From assembly GCA_900596015.1 (NCBI GenBank), contig UVIF01000001.1, positions 266,513 to 330,512 on the forward strand: a stretch of 64,000 nt of DNA. The letters are read 5' to 3'. This document shows, one piece after another, positions 53,428 through 62,305 of this stretch (its first letter is position 1; the number at the start of each line of letters is the position of its first letter). The notes under the pieces are model-generated. The model saw nothing but the letters and a program-made list of their open reading frames with translations, did not search any database and was not told the origin of the DNA. The stretch comes from Pseudomonas viridiflava. Its GTDB lineage: Bacteria > Pseudomonadota > Gammaproteobacteria > Pseudomonadales > Pseudomonadaceae. Made by a program: the position numbers and the translations under genes.

Positions 53428-54267
53428 ATGAGCCCTACCCCCTACGTTCCGCCCAAGGTCTGGAAAAACGACGCAGATTCCGGTGGTCAATTCTCCAAGA
53501 CCAATCGACCCACTGCCGGCGCCACCCACGAACAGCCACTGCCGCTGGGCAAGCACCCGCTGCAGCTCTATTCGCTGGCAACGCCCAACGGTGTGAAGGT
53601 CAGCATCATGCTCGAGGAGCTGTTGGAACTGGGCCACGCCGAAGCTGAATACGATGCCTGGCCGATTCGCATCGGTGAGGGCGATCAGTTCTCCAGTGGT
53701 TTCGTGGAAATCAATCCGAACTCGAAAATCCCCGCCCTGCTGGACCGCAGCGAAGGTGGCAGCGTACGGGTGTTCGAGTCGGGATCCATCTTGCTGTATC
53801 TGGCGCAGAAATTCGGTGCGTTTCTACCCACAGACCTCATGGCGCGTACCGAAACCATGAACTGGCTGTTCTGGCAGATGGGTGCAGCCCCCTACCTGGG
53901 CGGCGGCTTCGGGCACTTCTACGCCTACGCGCCGGAGAAGCTGGAATACCCGATCAACCGCTTCACCATGGAAGCCAAGCGCCAGCTGGATGTGCTGGAC
54001 AAGCAATTGGCCCAGACCCGTTATGTGGCCGGTGATGACTACACCGTCGCCGATATCGCCATCTGGCCCTGGTATGGGCAACTGGTACGCGGCAACCTGT
54101 ACGATGCGGCGCAGTTTCTGTCGGTCGAGGAGTACCCTCATCTACAGCGCTGGGCCGAAGAGATCGCCCAACGTCCTGCGGTGCAACGCGGCCAGCGGGT
54201 CAATCGCACCTGGGGCGATGAAGCGACCCAAGTGGCCGAGCGTCATAGCGCCGCAGATTTCAAATAA
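53428..54267 (+). CDS. yghU: Glutathione-dependent disulfide-bond oxidoreductase YghU
   Basis: A 279-residue glutathione-S-transferase superfamily protein of the YghU/YfcG class, which reduces small disulfides with glutathione. The N-terminal extension (YVPPKVWKNDADSGGQFSKT, about 5-24) is unique to YghU and covers the active site; then a thioredoxin-like domain (LYSLATPNGVKVSIMLEEL, ESGSILLYLA) and a helical C-terminal domain. ATG 53428 has a strong AGGAGG at 53414. The large open frame upstream is not part of it. Confidence 0.94.
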   Translation: MSPTPYVPPKVWKNDADSGGQFSKTNRPTAGATHEQPLPLGKHPLQLYSLATPNGVKVSIMLEELLELGHAEAEYDAWPIRIGEGDQFSSGFVEINPNSKIPALLDRSEGGSVRVFESGSILLYLAQKFGAFLPTDLMARTETMNWLFWQMGAAPYLGGGFGHFYAYAPEKLEYPINRFTMEAKRQLDVLDKQLAQTRYVAGDDYTVADIAIWPWYGQLVRGNLYDAAQFLSVEEYPHLQRWAEEIAQRPAVQRGQRVNRTWGDEATQVAERHSAADFK

Positions 54268-54298
54268 CCCTTGGGCTTGCCCCTGGGCATGCATCCCC

Positions 54299-54447
54299 GC
54301 CGCGGCTTGCGCAATCCCTGTAGCAGCGACGCAAGCCGCGTCCGCCCTCACCCGTCACCTGTGGGAGCGGTCAGCGGCCGCGAAAAGGCCCCGCGCACTG
54401 CCTGATCCACCGCGCTGCCCGGTTCGCGGCCATAGACCGCTCCTACA
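54299..54447. repeat. REP cluster: family 1 and family 2 pair
   Basis: A partial inverted and a forward family 1 copy at 54299-54344 (TGTAGCAGCGACGCAAGCCG), then a family 2 pair at 54360-54447 with the conserved spacer. It fills the space between yghU and the DUF2945 gene. Confidence 0.8.
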
Positions 54448-54471
54448 GATCATCGACAAGCCGGCGCCGCA

Positions 54472-54681
54472 TCACGCCTTGTGCAAAGCATCGGCGTGAT
54501 GGAGCGCCGAATGCCCGGTCTTGTCGCTCTTCACCTCGTACTGCGGTTCGTCCTTGGACGCCGGGCGGTGCTTGCCCATGAATTCCACATCCTTGACGTG
54601 GACCTTGGTCACCTTGCCGTGAATCTCCCCTGCTTCGGAATTCCAGCGCACTGCGTCGCCTACCTTGAATGCATTGCTCAT
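54472..54681 (-). CDS. DUF2945 (HVA1-like) small protein
   Basis: A 69-residue small basic protein of the DUF2945/hypervirulence-associated (HVA1) family with a Tudor-like beta fold: FKVGDAVRWNSEAGEIHG, KVTKVHVKD, and YEVKSDKTGHSALHHADAL. The family name comes from fungal proteins; its bacterial role is unknown. I start at ATG 54681 (MSNAFKVG). It follows the REP cluster and shares its strand with the phosphoesterase gene 79 bp upstream. Confidence 0.82.
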   Translation of the reverse strand: MSNAFKVGDAVRWNSEAGEIHGKVTKVHVKDVEFMGKHRPASKDEPQYEVKSDKTGHSALHHADALHKA

Positions 54682-54760
54682 CTGCTCGCCCCTGTTGTGA
54701 TTGAACACGCGTCAAACAAGTGAGTACGGCCTGCGCCGTTGATTCCCCCGCGCTGCCATT

Positions 54761-55894
54761 TCATTGGCCGGACGGTACTGCGCGCAAGGTGAACTCGGTG
54801 ATCTCGGACGGTACGCCCAGGCGGATTGGAAAGCCGTTCCACAACCCACTGCCGTTGCTGACGTACAGCTGCAGGCCGGCGCGCCGATACAGACCCGAGA
54901 CGAAGCCTTCGTTGGCCTTGGCCACGACTTGGTCGAAGCCGCGAATCATCCCGCCATGGGTGTGCCCGGAAAGCTGCAGGTCGACACCCGCGGCGATCGC
55001 CTGATCGATCCCTGCAGGACGATGGTTGAGCAAGACGATCGGTGCCCCGGCCGGTGCGCCGCGCAGGGCCAGCTCCAGGTCCGGCGCACTGCCGCCGTAC
55101 TGCGTGGCAACCTTGTCGGTGATACCGGCGATGACCAACTGCCCGCGCGCGTCCCGTACCACTTCATGCTGGTTGATCAGGCTGTGCATGCCGGCTTCGC
55201 GGAACTTGGCCATCCACCCTTCGTTGCCAAAGTAGTATTCGTGGTTGCCGGGAATGGCGATCACGCCGTTGCGGGCACGCAGTTGCGCCAACGGCCGCAC
55301 ATCCGTGGCACGCGCCTGCAGGGTCCCGTCGATCAGGTCGCCGGTGATCACCACCAGGTCCGGGGCCAGCGCGTTGCTGCGCTTGACCACTTCTTCCACC
55401 CAGGGCTCGGGAAACAGCACGCTGATGTGCAGGTCGGACAGCTGCACCAGCCTGAAGCCGTCCATCGACGCTGCAAGCCTGGGAATCGCCAGCTCCAGCT
55501 GACGCACCTCCGGCACGCGGGTGGCCTGGGCCACGCCGAAACCCGAGACTGCTACCGCCAGGGCCGCGACGCCGCAGCGCCACTTGGCCAGGGCTTCACG
55601 CGACAGGCGATGGCGCCGCACAAGGCGGGTCAACAGGATACCAAGGTCCAGCACCAGCACGAACACGAACAGCAGGGCAAACGCGGTGAAGGCCCACCCG
55701 GCGCCATAGGCGACCGCGTACGGCACTTCGGGCGAGTACATCGTCCCGGTGAAGGCGAGGATCAGCATGTGGTATTTGGACGCGGCCAGCAGTGCCAGGC
55801 CGATCAGCACGCGCCAGCCGGTGGCCAGGGGCAATGGGTAGACGAAGCGCAGCGCAACGTACAGAAAGGCGACAGTCGCATAGATATGAAACAC
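54761..55894 (-). CDS. Membrane-anchored metallophosphoesterase
   Basis: A 377-residue calcineurin-type metallophosphoesterase with about three N-terminal membrane helices (about 4-22, 27-48 and 65-90) and a soluble catalytic domain. Metal-binding motifs are complete: SDLH (D154, H156), GDLIDG (D186), GNHEYYF (N217, H218) and SGHTHGG. It resembles YkuE/YaeI, which act on UDP-2,3-diacylglucosamine-like lipids or phosphodiesters; substrate not certain. The start is a GTG at 55894 with GAGGAA upstream. Confidence 0.88.
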   Translation of the reverse strand: MFHIYATVAFLYVALRFVYPLPLATGWRVLIGLALLAASKYHMLILAFTGTMYSPEVPYAVAYGAGWAFTAFALLFVFVLVLDLGILLTRLVRRHRLSREALAKWRCGVAALAVAVSGFGVAQATRVPEVRQLELAIPRLAASMDGFRLVQLSDLHISVLFPEPWVEEVVKRSNALAPDLVVITGDLIDGTLQARATDVRPLAQLRARNGVIAIPGNHEYYFGNEGWMAKFREAGMHSLINQHEVVRDARGQLVIAGITDKVATQYGGSAPDLELALRGAPAGAPIVLLNHRPAGIDQAIAAGVDLQLSGHTHGGMIRGFDQVVAKANEGFVSGLYRRAGLQLYVSNGSGLWNGFPIRLGVPSEITEFTLRAVPSGQ

Positions 55895-55969
55895 GGCTAT
55901 TCCTCATAGTCAGTGGCACTCTGACAGCTGGCCGCTTCGATGGTTTGTCGACGAAGTTGCTACAGAACG

Positions 55970-56058
55970 TGTGGGAGCGGTCCGTGGCCGCGAAAGGAGC
56001 GCCGCGATGCACCAGACGATCCGCGCGGCGCCCCGCGCGGCCGATGACCGCTCCCACA
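55970..56058. repeat. REP pair, family 2, with conserved spacer
   Basis: GTGGGAGCGGTCCGTGGCC (forward, 55970-55996) and the inverted partner ending GATGACCGCTCCCAC (to 56057), with spacer GCGCCGCG ... CGCGGCGCC. It lies between the phosphoesterase and LysR genes. Confidence 0.85.
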
Positions 56059-56075
56059 GGAGATCGGGTATCCGC

Positions 56076-56981
56076 TCAACTGTCCGGAAACGGAATGGAC
56101 AACAGCCACTCGCGAAAGGCTACCAGCGACGGCAAGTGCTGGTTGTGCGTTGGGTATGCCAGGTAGTACCCGCGCCCGCTTTCCATGGGTTCGAACAGGG
56201 TCACCAACTCACCCTGGGCGATCTCGTCCTGCACCAGAATGCGCGGCACCAGGCCGATCCCGATGCCGGCGATGACGGCCTGAATCAAATGCGCAGTGTG
56301 CTCGAAGCTCGGCCCAAGGCGCATGCCTGGAGACCCTGCCAGCCCGACGCTGGCGAACCAGTCCGACCAGGCATGCGGGCGCGACACCACGCCCAGCAAC
56401 AATTGCCGAGCGGCGTCCTGCACCGACACCTGGGCATGCTCAGGCAAGGCCTTGGGGCTGGCCACCACCACCAGCTTCTCCGAAAGCAGCCGGTGCGCCA
56501 GATAGCCCGGCCACTGCCCCGACCCCGCGCAGATGATGGCGCCCATGTCCTGCGCGCCTTCGGACAGGTCTCCACGCACGATTCGCGAATGGATATGCAC
56601 CAGGCTGCCGGGATGACGAGCGTAGAAATCGCCCATCCGCGGCATCAGCCATTTGGAAGCGAACGTCGGCAGCACCGCCAGGTGCAGGGTATCGGCCTCG
56701 GTACGGTGCGAAATGGTCTGCAGGGTAGCGCCACGAATGCGCGCCAGCGCTCCGGCCAGTTCATGCTGATACAGCGCGCCCGCCGCCGTCAGCTCGATGT
56801 GCCTGCCTTCACGCCTGAACAGCGTCACTTCCAGCAGCGCTTCGAGCGCCTGCACCTGTCGGCTCACTGCACTCTGGGTCAGCGCCAACTCGGCCGCCGC
56901 ACGCGTGAAACTGCCGTGGCGGCCGGCCGCTTCGAACGCCAGCAACAACGACATGGAGGGCGTGAGCCGTCTGGGATTCAT
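56076..56981 (-). CDS. LysR family regulator, GcvA-like
   Basis: A 301-residue LysR-type regulator whose start (MNPRRLTPSMSLLLAFEAAG) is typical of the GcvA subgroup. HTH: FTRAAAELALTQSAVSRQVQAL (about 26-47). Effector domain about 95-295. It is divergent from the ydiJ-type gene with 201 bp between, so it probably regulates that gene (inference). Confidence 0.92.
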   Translation of the reverse strand: MNPRRLTPSMSLLLAFEAAGRHGSFTRAAAELALTQSAVSRQVQALEALLEVTLFRREGRHIELTAAGALYQHELAGALARIRGATLQTISHRTEADTLHLAVLPTFASKWLMPRMGDFYARHPGSLVHIHSRIVRGDLSEGAQDMGAIICAGSGQWPGYLAHRLLSEKLVVVASPKALPEHAQVSVQDAARQLLLGVVSRPHAWSDWFASVGLAGSPGMRLGPSFEHTAHLIQAVIAGIGIGLVPRILVQDEIAQGELVTLFEPMESGRGYYLAYPTHNQHLPSLVAFREWLLSIPFPDS

Positions 56982-57182
56982 TCATTGAACTCATGCAAAA
57001 ACCGAAGGATATACGTTTGCCAGCTCGTCGTGCATTCGCGAAAATACGTCCACACCCCCTGCGTTGCAAGCGACCTGCAACATGCGCAGGCCTGTTCTGC
57101 AGAGCGACCGCGGCGAGCAGTGTCCCCTGCCTGCCTGCACATTTCGCATGCAGACTATTAACCCCGCCGGATACCGACTGCC

Positions 57183-60100
57183 ATGATCGCCGAACTGTCC
57201 CGCCAAAAAGCCCCCCTTGCGCCTTACCAGGCACTGCTGCGCCAGCTCGAAGGTGCAGGCTTCCAGGGCGAGATCGTCGACGATTACGCCACCCGCACGG
57301 TCCTGGCCACCGATAACTCGATCTATCAGCGCCTGCCCCAGGCAGCAGTGTTTCCCCGGCATGAGGCCGACGTGCAGTTGCTGGCGCGCCTGGCCAGCCA
57401 GCCGGAACATCGCGGCGTGGTACTGACCCCGCGCGGCGGCGGTACCGGCACCAACGGCCAGTCGCTGACCGATGGCCTGGTGGTCGACCTCTCCCGGCAC
57501 ATGAACCAGGTGCTGGAGATCAACGTCGAGCAGCGCTGGGTGCGGGTGCAGAGCGGCGTGGTCAAGGACCAGCTCAACGCTGCCCTGAAGCCTCACGGTC
57601 TGTTCTTCGCGCCCGAGCTGTCGACCTCTAACCGCGCAACCATTGGCGGCATGATCAACACCGACGCCAGCGGCCAGGGCAGCTGCACCTACGGCAAGAC
57701 CCGCGACCACGTGCTGGAACTGACCACCCTGCTGCTGGGTGGCGAGCGCTTGCACAGTCATACCCTCGATGCCGCGCAGTTGCAGACGAACCGTGATGGC
57801 AGCGGGCGGATCGCCGAGGTCTATCGCTGCGCATCGACGATCGCCGACGAGCAGGCCGAACTGATCGACGCGGTATTCCCCAAGCTCAACCGCTGCCTTA
57901 CCGGCTACGACCTGGCCCACCTGCGCGAGGCCGACGGGCGCTTCAACCTGAACAGCGTGCTGTGCGGTTCGGAAGGCTCGCTGGGCTTCATCGTCGAGGC
58001 CAAGTTGAATGTGCTGCCGATCCCCAAGCATTCGATCCTGGTGAATGTGCGCTACGCCGGCTTCATGGATGCGCTGAACGATGCCAACGCGTTGATGGCG
58101 CACCAGCCACTGTCGATCGAAACCGTCGACTCCAAGGTGCTCTTGCTGGCGATGAACGACATCGTCTGGCATGGCGTGGCCGAATACTTCCCCACTGACG
58201 CACAGGCGCCGACCCTGGGCATCAACCTGGTGGAATTCAGCGGCGACGACCTGGAGGTGGTCGAGCAGCGTGTCGAACAGTTCATCGCCCACTTGCAGCA
58301 GGACACCACGGTACGGCGCCTGGGGCACACCCTGGCGGTCGGCGCCCTGGCGGTGGGTCGCGTGTATGCCATGCGCAAGCGGGCGGTCGGCTTGCTCGGC
58401 AACGTCCAGGGCGAAGCCCGGCCGCAGCCGTTCGTCGAGGACACCGCAGTCCCGCCGCACAACCTGGCAGCCTACATCGGCGAATTCCGCGCCTTGCTCG
58501 ACAGTCACGGCCTGCAATACGGCATGTTCGGCCATGTCGATGCCGGGGTGCTGCACGTGCGGCCGATCCTCGACATGAAGGACCCGCACCAGGCGGCTCT
58601 GATCCGGCCCATTTCCGATCAGGTCGCAGCCCTCACGCAACGCCACGGCGGCTTGCTCTGGGGCGAGCACGGCAAGGGCCTGCGCTCGCAATACGTACCC
58701 GAGTATTTCGGCGAGCTGTACCCGGCGCTGCAGGCGCTCAAGGCCGCCTTCGACCCGTTCAACCAGCTCAATCCGGGCAAGATCGCTACGCCGGCCAGCG
58801 TTGCCAGTGCACGCCTTACCCAAGTCGACGAGGTCACCCTGCGCGGCGAACTGGATCGCCGCATCGACGAGCGCGTGTGGCGCAGCTACGACAGCGCACT
58901 GCACTGCAACGGCAACGGTGCCTGCTACAACTTCGACCCGAACGACGCCATGTGCCCGTCATGGAAAGCCACGCGCAACCGCATTCACTCGCCCAAGGGA
59001 CGCGCCTCGCTGATCCGCGAATGGCTGCGCCTGCAGGGCCTGCACGGCGCCAACGTATTGCACACCGCCAGCGGCAGCCTGTTCGAGCGCGCCCGCAACA
59101 GCCTGGCCCGGCGAATGGGCCGCGAAGACTTTTCCCATGAGGTCTACGACGCCATGGCCGGTTGCCTGGCCTGCAAGTCGTGCGCAGGACAGTGCCCGGT
59201 GAAGGTCAACGTACCGGAATTCCGTTCGCGTTTTCTGCAGCTCTATCACGGCCGCTACCTGCGGCCGCTGAAGGATTACCTGATCGGCTCGCTGGAATTC
59301 AGCATTCCGTACCTGGCGCGCTTTCCAAGGGCCTACAACGCGGTCATGTCGTTCACGCCGGTGCGTCGTGCGCTGCAGCACGTGGCCGGCATGGTCGACA
59401 GCCCGTTGCTCAGCCTGGTCGATTTCCAGGCCCACTGCCGGGACTGGAACGTACGCCCGGCGAGCGCCGAGCAGCTCGCCCGGCTGACCACCGAGCAGCG
59501 TCAGCGCAGCGTGGTCCTGGTGCAGGATGCCTTCACCCGTTACTTCGACACACCGGTCATGGCCGACTGGCTCGAACTGATCGCACGACTGGGTTTCGAC
59601 ATCTACCTGGCGCCCTTCGCGGCCAACGGCAAGCCGCTCCAGGTACAGGGCTTTCTCGGTGCATTCGACAAGGCCGCGCGGCACAATGCGCAGTCGTTGC
59701 GCCAGCTCCAGGCAAGCGGTATCGCCTTGGTAGGCCTGGACCCGGCCATGACCCTGGTGTATCGCCAGGAGTACGCCAAGACCCTGGGCCAGGACCACGC
59801 CCCTACCGTGCTGTTGCCTCAGGAATGGCTTGCCCAGGTGCTGCCACAAACCCAGCAGCCGGGCACCGCCGGGGTCTACCAGCTGTTGCCGCACTGCACC
59901 GAGAAAACCAACGAGCCTGGCAGCATCACCCATTGGCAACAGGTGTTCAGCCGCCTGGGCGCGACCCTGCAGGTCCTGGCGAGTGGCTGCTGCGGCATGT
60001 CCGGCACCTACGGCCACGAGGCACGCAATGTCGCCACCTCCAAGGTCATCTATGGGCAATCCTGGCAGCCGTTGCTGGCCCGTTATCACGACGCTGGCAA

Positions 60101-60212
60101 TCTGCTTGCCGACGGTTACTCCTGCCGCAGCCAGGTCAAGCGCGAAGAAGGCCACACGGTCCGTCATCCGCTGCAGGCGCTGCTCGAACACGTGAGAAAA
60201 AACACCGTGTGA
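57183..60212 (+). CDS. ydiJ: FAD-binding oxidoreductase with Fe-S domain, YdiJ family
   Basis: A 1009-residue flavoprotein close in length to E. coli YdiJ, which oxidises D-2-hydroxyacids such as D-2-hydroxyglutarate. An FAD-binding type 4 domain comes first (PRGGGTGTNGQSLTDGLV, about 83-100; ATIGGMINTDASGQGS, about 151-166), then an FAD-oxidase C domain to about 530, then Fe-S motifs C575/C581/C591 (CNGNGAC ... AMC) and C661-x2-C664-x2-C667-x3-C671-P, and last a CCG-type domain with SGCCGMSGTYGH near 935. So it carries one flavin and probably one or two Fe-S clusters and gives electrons to the quinone pool. The start ATG 57183 lacks a clear ribosome site. Confidence 0.92.
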   Translation: MIAELSRQKAPLAPYQALLRQLEGAGFQGEIVDDYATRTVLATDNSIYQRLPQAAVFPRHEADVQLLARLASQPEHRGVVLTPRGGGTGTNGQSLTDGLVVDLSRHMNQVLEINVEQRWVRVQSGVVKDQLNAALKPHGLFFAPELSTSNRATIGGMINTDASGQGSCTYGKTRDHVLELTTLLLGGERLHSHTLDAAQLQTNRDGSGRIAEVYRCASTIADEQAELIDAVFPKLNRCLTGYDLAHLREADGRFNLNSVLCGSEGSLGFIVEAKLNVLPIPKHSILVNVRYAGFMDALNDANALMAHQPLSIETVDSKVLLLAMNDIVWHGVAEYFPTDAQAPTLGINLVEFSGDDLEVVEQRVEQFIAHLQQDTTVRRLGHTLAVGALAVGRVYAMRKRAVGLLGNVQGEARPQPFVEDTAVPPHNLAAYIGEFRALLDSHGLQYGMFGHVDAGVLHVRPILDMKDPHQAALIRPISDQVAALTQRHGGLLWGEHGKGLRSQYVPEYFGELYPALQALKAAFDPFNQLNPGKIATPASVASARLTQVDEVTLRGELDRRIDERVWRSYDSALHCNGNGACYNFDPNDAMCPSWKATRNRIHSPKGRASLIREWLRLQGLHGANVLHTASGSLFERARNSLARRMGREDFSHEVYDAMAGCLACKSCAGQCPVKVNVPEFRSRFLQLYHGRYLRPLKDYLIGSLEFSIPYLARFPRAYNAVMSFTPVRRALQHVAGMVDSPLLSLVDFQAHCRDWNVRPASAEQLARLTTEQRQRSVVLVQDAFTRYFDTPVMADWLELIARLGFDIYLAPFAANGKPLQVQGFLGAFDKAARHNAQSLRQLQASGIALVGLDPAMTLVYRQEYAKTLGQDHAPTVLLPQEWLAQVLPQTQQPGTAGVYQLLPHCTEKTNEPGSITHWQQVFSRLGATLQVLASGCCGMSGTYGHEARNVATSKVIYGQSWQPLLARYHDAGNLLADGYSCRSQVKREEGHTVRHPLQALLEHVRKNTV

Positions 60213-60307
60213 AAGCGCTGGCAAGCCTGACGCTGGTGGCTATGCTCCGGTAGACTAGCGGTCCGATTGACCCCGCATGCTCGCTTGCGAAAACAGGAAT
60301 TTCACGG

Positions 60308-61123
60308 ATGTCGGTTCAGGCTCGCAACAATGTGGTGGTCAGGGGCCAAGGTCCGTTGACACTAGTGTTCGCCCATGGTTTTGGCTGCGACCAGAACATG
60401 TGGCGGCTGGTCGAGCCGACGTTTGCCAAGCATTACCGGACCGTGCTGTTCGACATGGTCGGCTGCGGCAATTCGGATGTCAGCGCCTACGACATCGACA
60501 AGTACTCGACACTGGCGGGCTACGCCGACGACATCGTCGAGATCATCCAGGAGTTCGGCGAGGGCCCGGTGGTGTTCATCGGCCATTCGGTCGGCGCGAT
60601 GGCCGGCGCCATGGCCGCCAACCGCAGCCCCGGGCTGATCGGCGCCCATGCCATGGTCGGCCCGTCGCCCTGCTACATTACCGATGCGGACTACCCCGGC
60701 GGCTTCAGCCGCGACGACATCGACGCCCTGCTCGCGACCCTCGAAAGCAACTACCTGGGCTGGTCGAGCGCCATGGCGCCGAGCATCATGGGCAATCCCG
60801 AACACCCGGAACTGGACGTCGAGCTGACCAACAGTTTCTGCCAGACCGACCCGGACATCGCCAAGCGTTTTGCCCGCGTCACATTCCTCACCGATAGCCG
60901 CACGGACGTGCGCGAGCTCCGCGGGCCGGTGCTGGTGATCCAGTCTTCGGACGACTTCATTGCGCCCAGAGCCGTTGGCCAGTACCTGACCGAAGCAATC
61001 GCGGACTGCCGCATGGTAGTCGTCGAGAACGAGGGCCACTGCCCGCACCTGAGCCAGCCTGCGGCCTGCATCGACGCCATCGGGGCGTTCCTGACCCAGA
61101 CCTACGGCCGTTTGCCGGCATGA
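60308..61123 (+). CDS. RsbQ-like alpha/beta hydrolase
   Basis: A 271-residue hydrolase of the RsbQ / KAI2 / D14 clade. Catalytic residues are S94 (GHSVG), D215 or D216 (QSSDDFIAP) and H244 (NEGHCPHLS), and the opening ARNNVVVRGQG and FAHGFGCDQNMW are characteristic. In Bacillus, RsbQ is needed for the PAS-phosphatase RsbP to sense energy stress. Its stop overlaps the start of a PAS-histidine kinase by 4 bp (ATGA), a striking parallel. Substrate unknown. Confidence 0.9.
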   Translation: MSVQARNNVVVRGQGPLTLVFAHGFGCDQNMWRLVEPTFAKHYRTVLFDMVGCGNSDVSAYDIDKYSTLAGYADDIVEIIQEFGEGPVVFIGHSVGAMAGAMAANRSPGLIGAHAMVGPSPCYITDADYPGGFSRDDIDALLATLESNYLGWSSAMAPSIMGNPEHPELDVELTNSFCQTDPDIAKRFARVTFLTDSRTDVRELRGPVLVIQSSDDFIAPRAVGQYLTEAIADCRMVVVENEGHCPHLSQPAACIDAIGAFLTQTYGRLPA

Positions 61124-62289
61124 TCGCCGAGCCCCCAGGCATCCCCGATGCCGAGGCGCTCTACCAGCAAGCGCCGTGCGCCCTGCTGCTGACCAACGAC
61201 AAGGGCCTGATCCTCAAGGTCAACCAGACCTTCTGCCACTGGCTGGGCTACACCTGCGAACAATTGATCGGGGTGCGCAAGTTGCAGGAGTTGCTGACCG
61301 TAGGCGGCCGCATCTTCTATCAGACGCACTGGATGCCGTTGCTGGTGATGCAGCGCTCGATTGCCGAGGTCAAGCTGGACTTCCTGACGGCCGACGGCAA
61401 GGTCACGCCGATGGTACTCAACGCCAGTCGCCGCGATCACAGCGGCGGTGTATTCGACGAGATATCGGCGTTCATCGTCGCCGACCGAATCCGTTTCGAA
61501 CAGGAACTGCTGCAGGCCAAGCGACAGGCCGAGGACGCCCTGCAGCGTCATGTCGCGCTCGAGCACGAACTCAATCGGCAACGTGGACTGGCCGTCGACC
61601 GCGCCCTGTTCGCCGAGCAGATGATCGGCATCGTCAGCCACGACCTGCGCAACCCGCTACAAGTCGTATCAATGGCCGCGCAGTATCTGCGCTCGCTGGA
61701 CATGTCCGAGCGCCAGAGCGCAATGCTCGGCCATATCAGCGATGCCACCGCACGCTCGCAACGCCTGATCAACGATCTTCTGGACTTCACCCAGGCTCGC
61801 ATCGGCCAGGGCCTGGCCGTCAGCCGTGCACCGGTGCAGCTGGACCGCGCCATTGCGGCCGCCGTGGATTCACTGCGCCTGCTCTACCCGCAACGGACGA
61901 TCGTTTTCAGCGCCAGCGACGAGGCGTTGTTCTGCCAGGCCGATGCAGATCGTCTGGCACAGTTGCTGGGCAATCTGGTGTCCAACGCCATGACCTATGG
62001 CGATGGCACCAGTCCGATCGAGGTGCGGGTCGCGGCCGCTCAAGGCGCGGTTGAAATCACCGTGCACAATCAGGGCAAAGCGATCGACGAAGCCCAGTTG
62101 AGCTCGATCTTCTCGCCTATGACACGGGGCTCGGAGGCAGGCCGCGAAGTCCGCAGCGTGGGCCTTGGCCTGTTCATCGTCAGCGAGATTGCCAAGGCCC
62201 ACGGCGGTATCGTCGAGGTAGTGTCCAGCGCTCAAGCCGGCACCACCTTCACCACCCGGTTTCCCGCCTACGCGTCGGCCGGGCACTGA
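61120..62289 (+). CDS. PAS-domain sensor histidine kinase coupled to RsbQ-like hydrolase
   Basis: A 389-residue soluble histidine kinase. One PAS domain (about 10-118: ALLLTNDKGLILKVNQTFCH) is followed by a coiled coil, a HisKA domain with H174 (GIVSHDLRNPLQVV) and an ATPase domain (NLVSNAMTYGD, GLGLFIVSEIAKAHGG). No membrane helix or receiver. Its start is fixed by the overlap with the RsbQ-like gene. No response regulator is adjacent, so the output is unknown. PAS domains of RsbP type have the same partner, so I infer that the hydrolase product or complex is read by this PAS. Confidence 0.92.
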   Translation: MIAEPPGIPDAEALYQQAPCALLLTNDKGLILKVNQTFCHWLGYTCEQLIGVRKLQELLTVGGRIFYQTHWMPLLVMQRSIAEVKLDFLTADGKVTPMVLNASRRDHSGGVFDEISAFIVADRIRFEQELLQAKRQAEDALQRHVALEHELNRQRGLAVDRALFAEQMIGIVSHDLRNPLQVVSMAAQYLRSLDMSERQSAMLGHISDATARSQRLINDLLDFTQARIGQGLAVSRAPVQLDRAIAAAVDSLRLLYPQRTIVFSASDEALFCQADADRLAQLLGNLVSNAMTYGDGTSPIEVRVAAAQGAVEITVHNQGKAIDEAQLSSIFSPMTRGSEAGREVRSVGLGLFIVSEIAKAHGGIVEVVSSAQAGTTFTTRFPAYASAGH

Positions 62290-62305
62290 GCCCGGGCCGG
62301 AGGAT

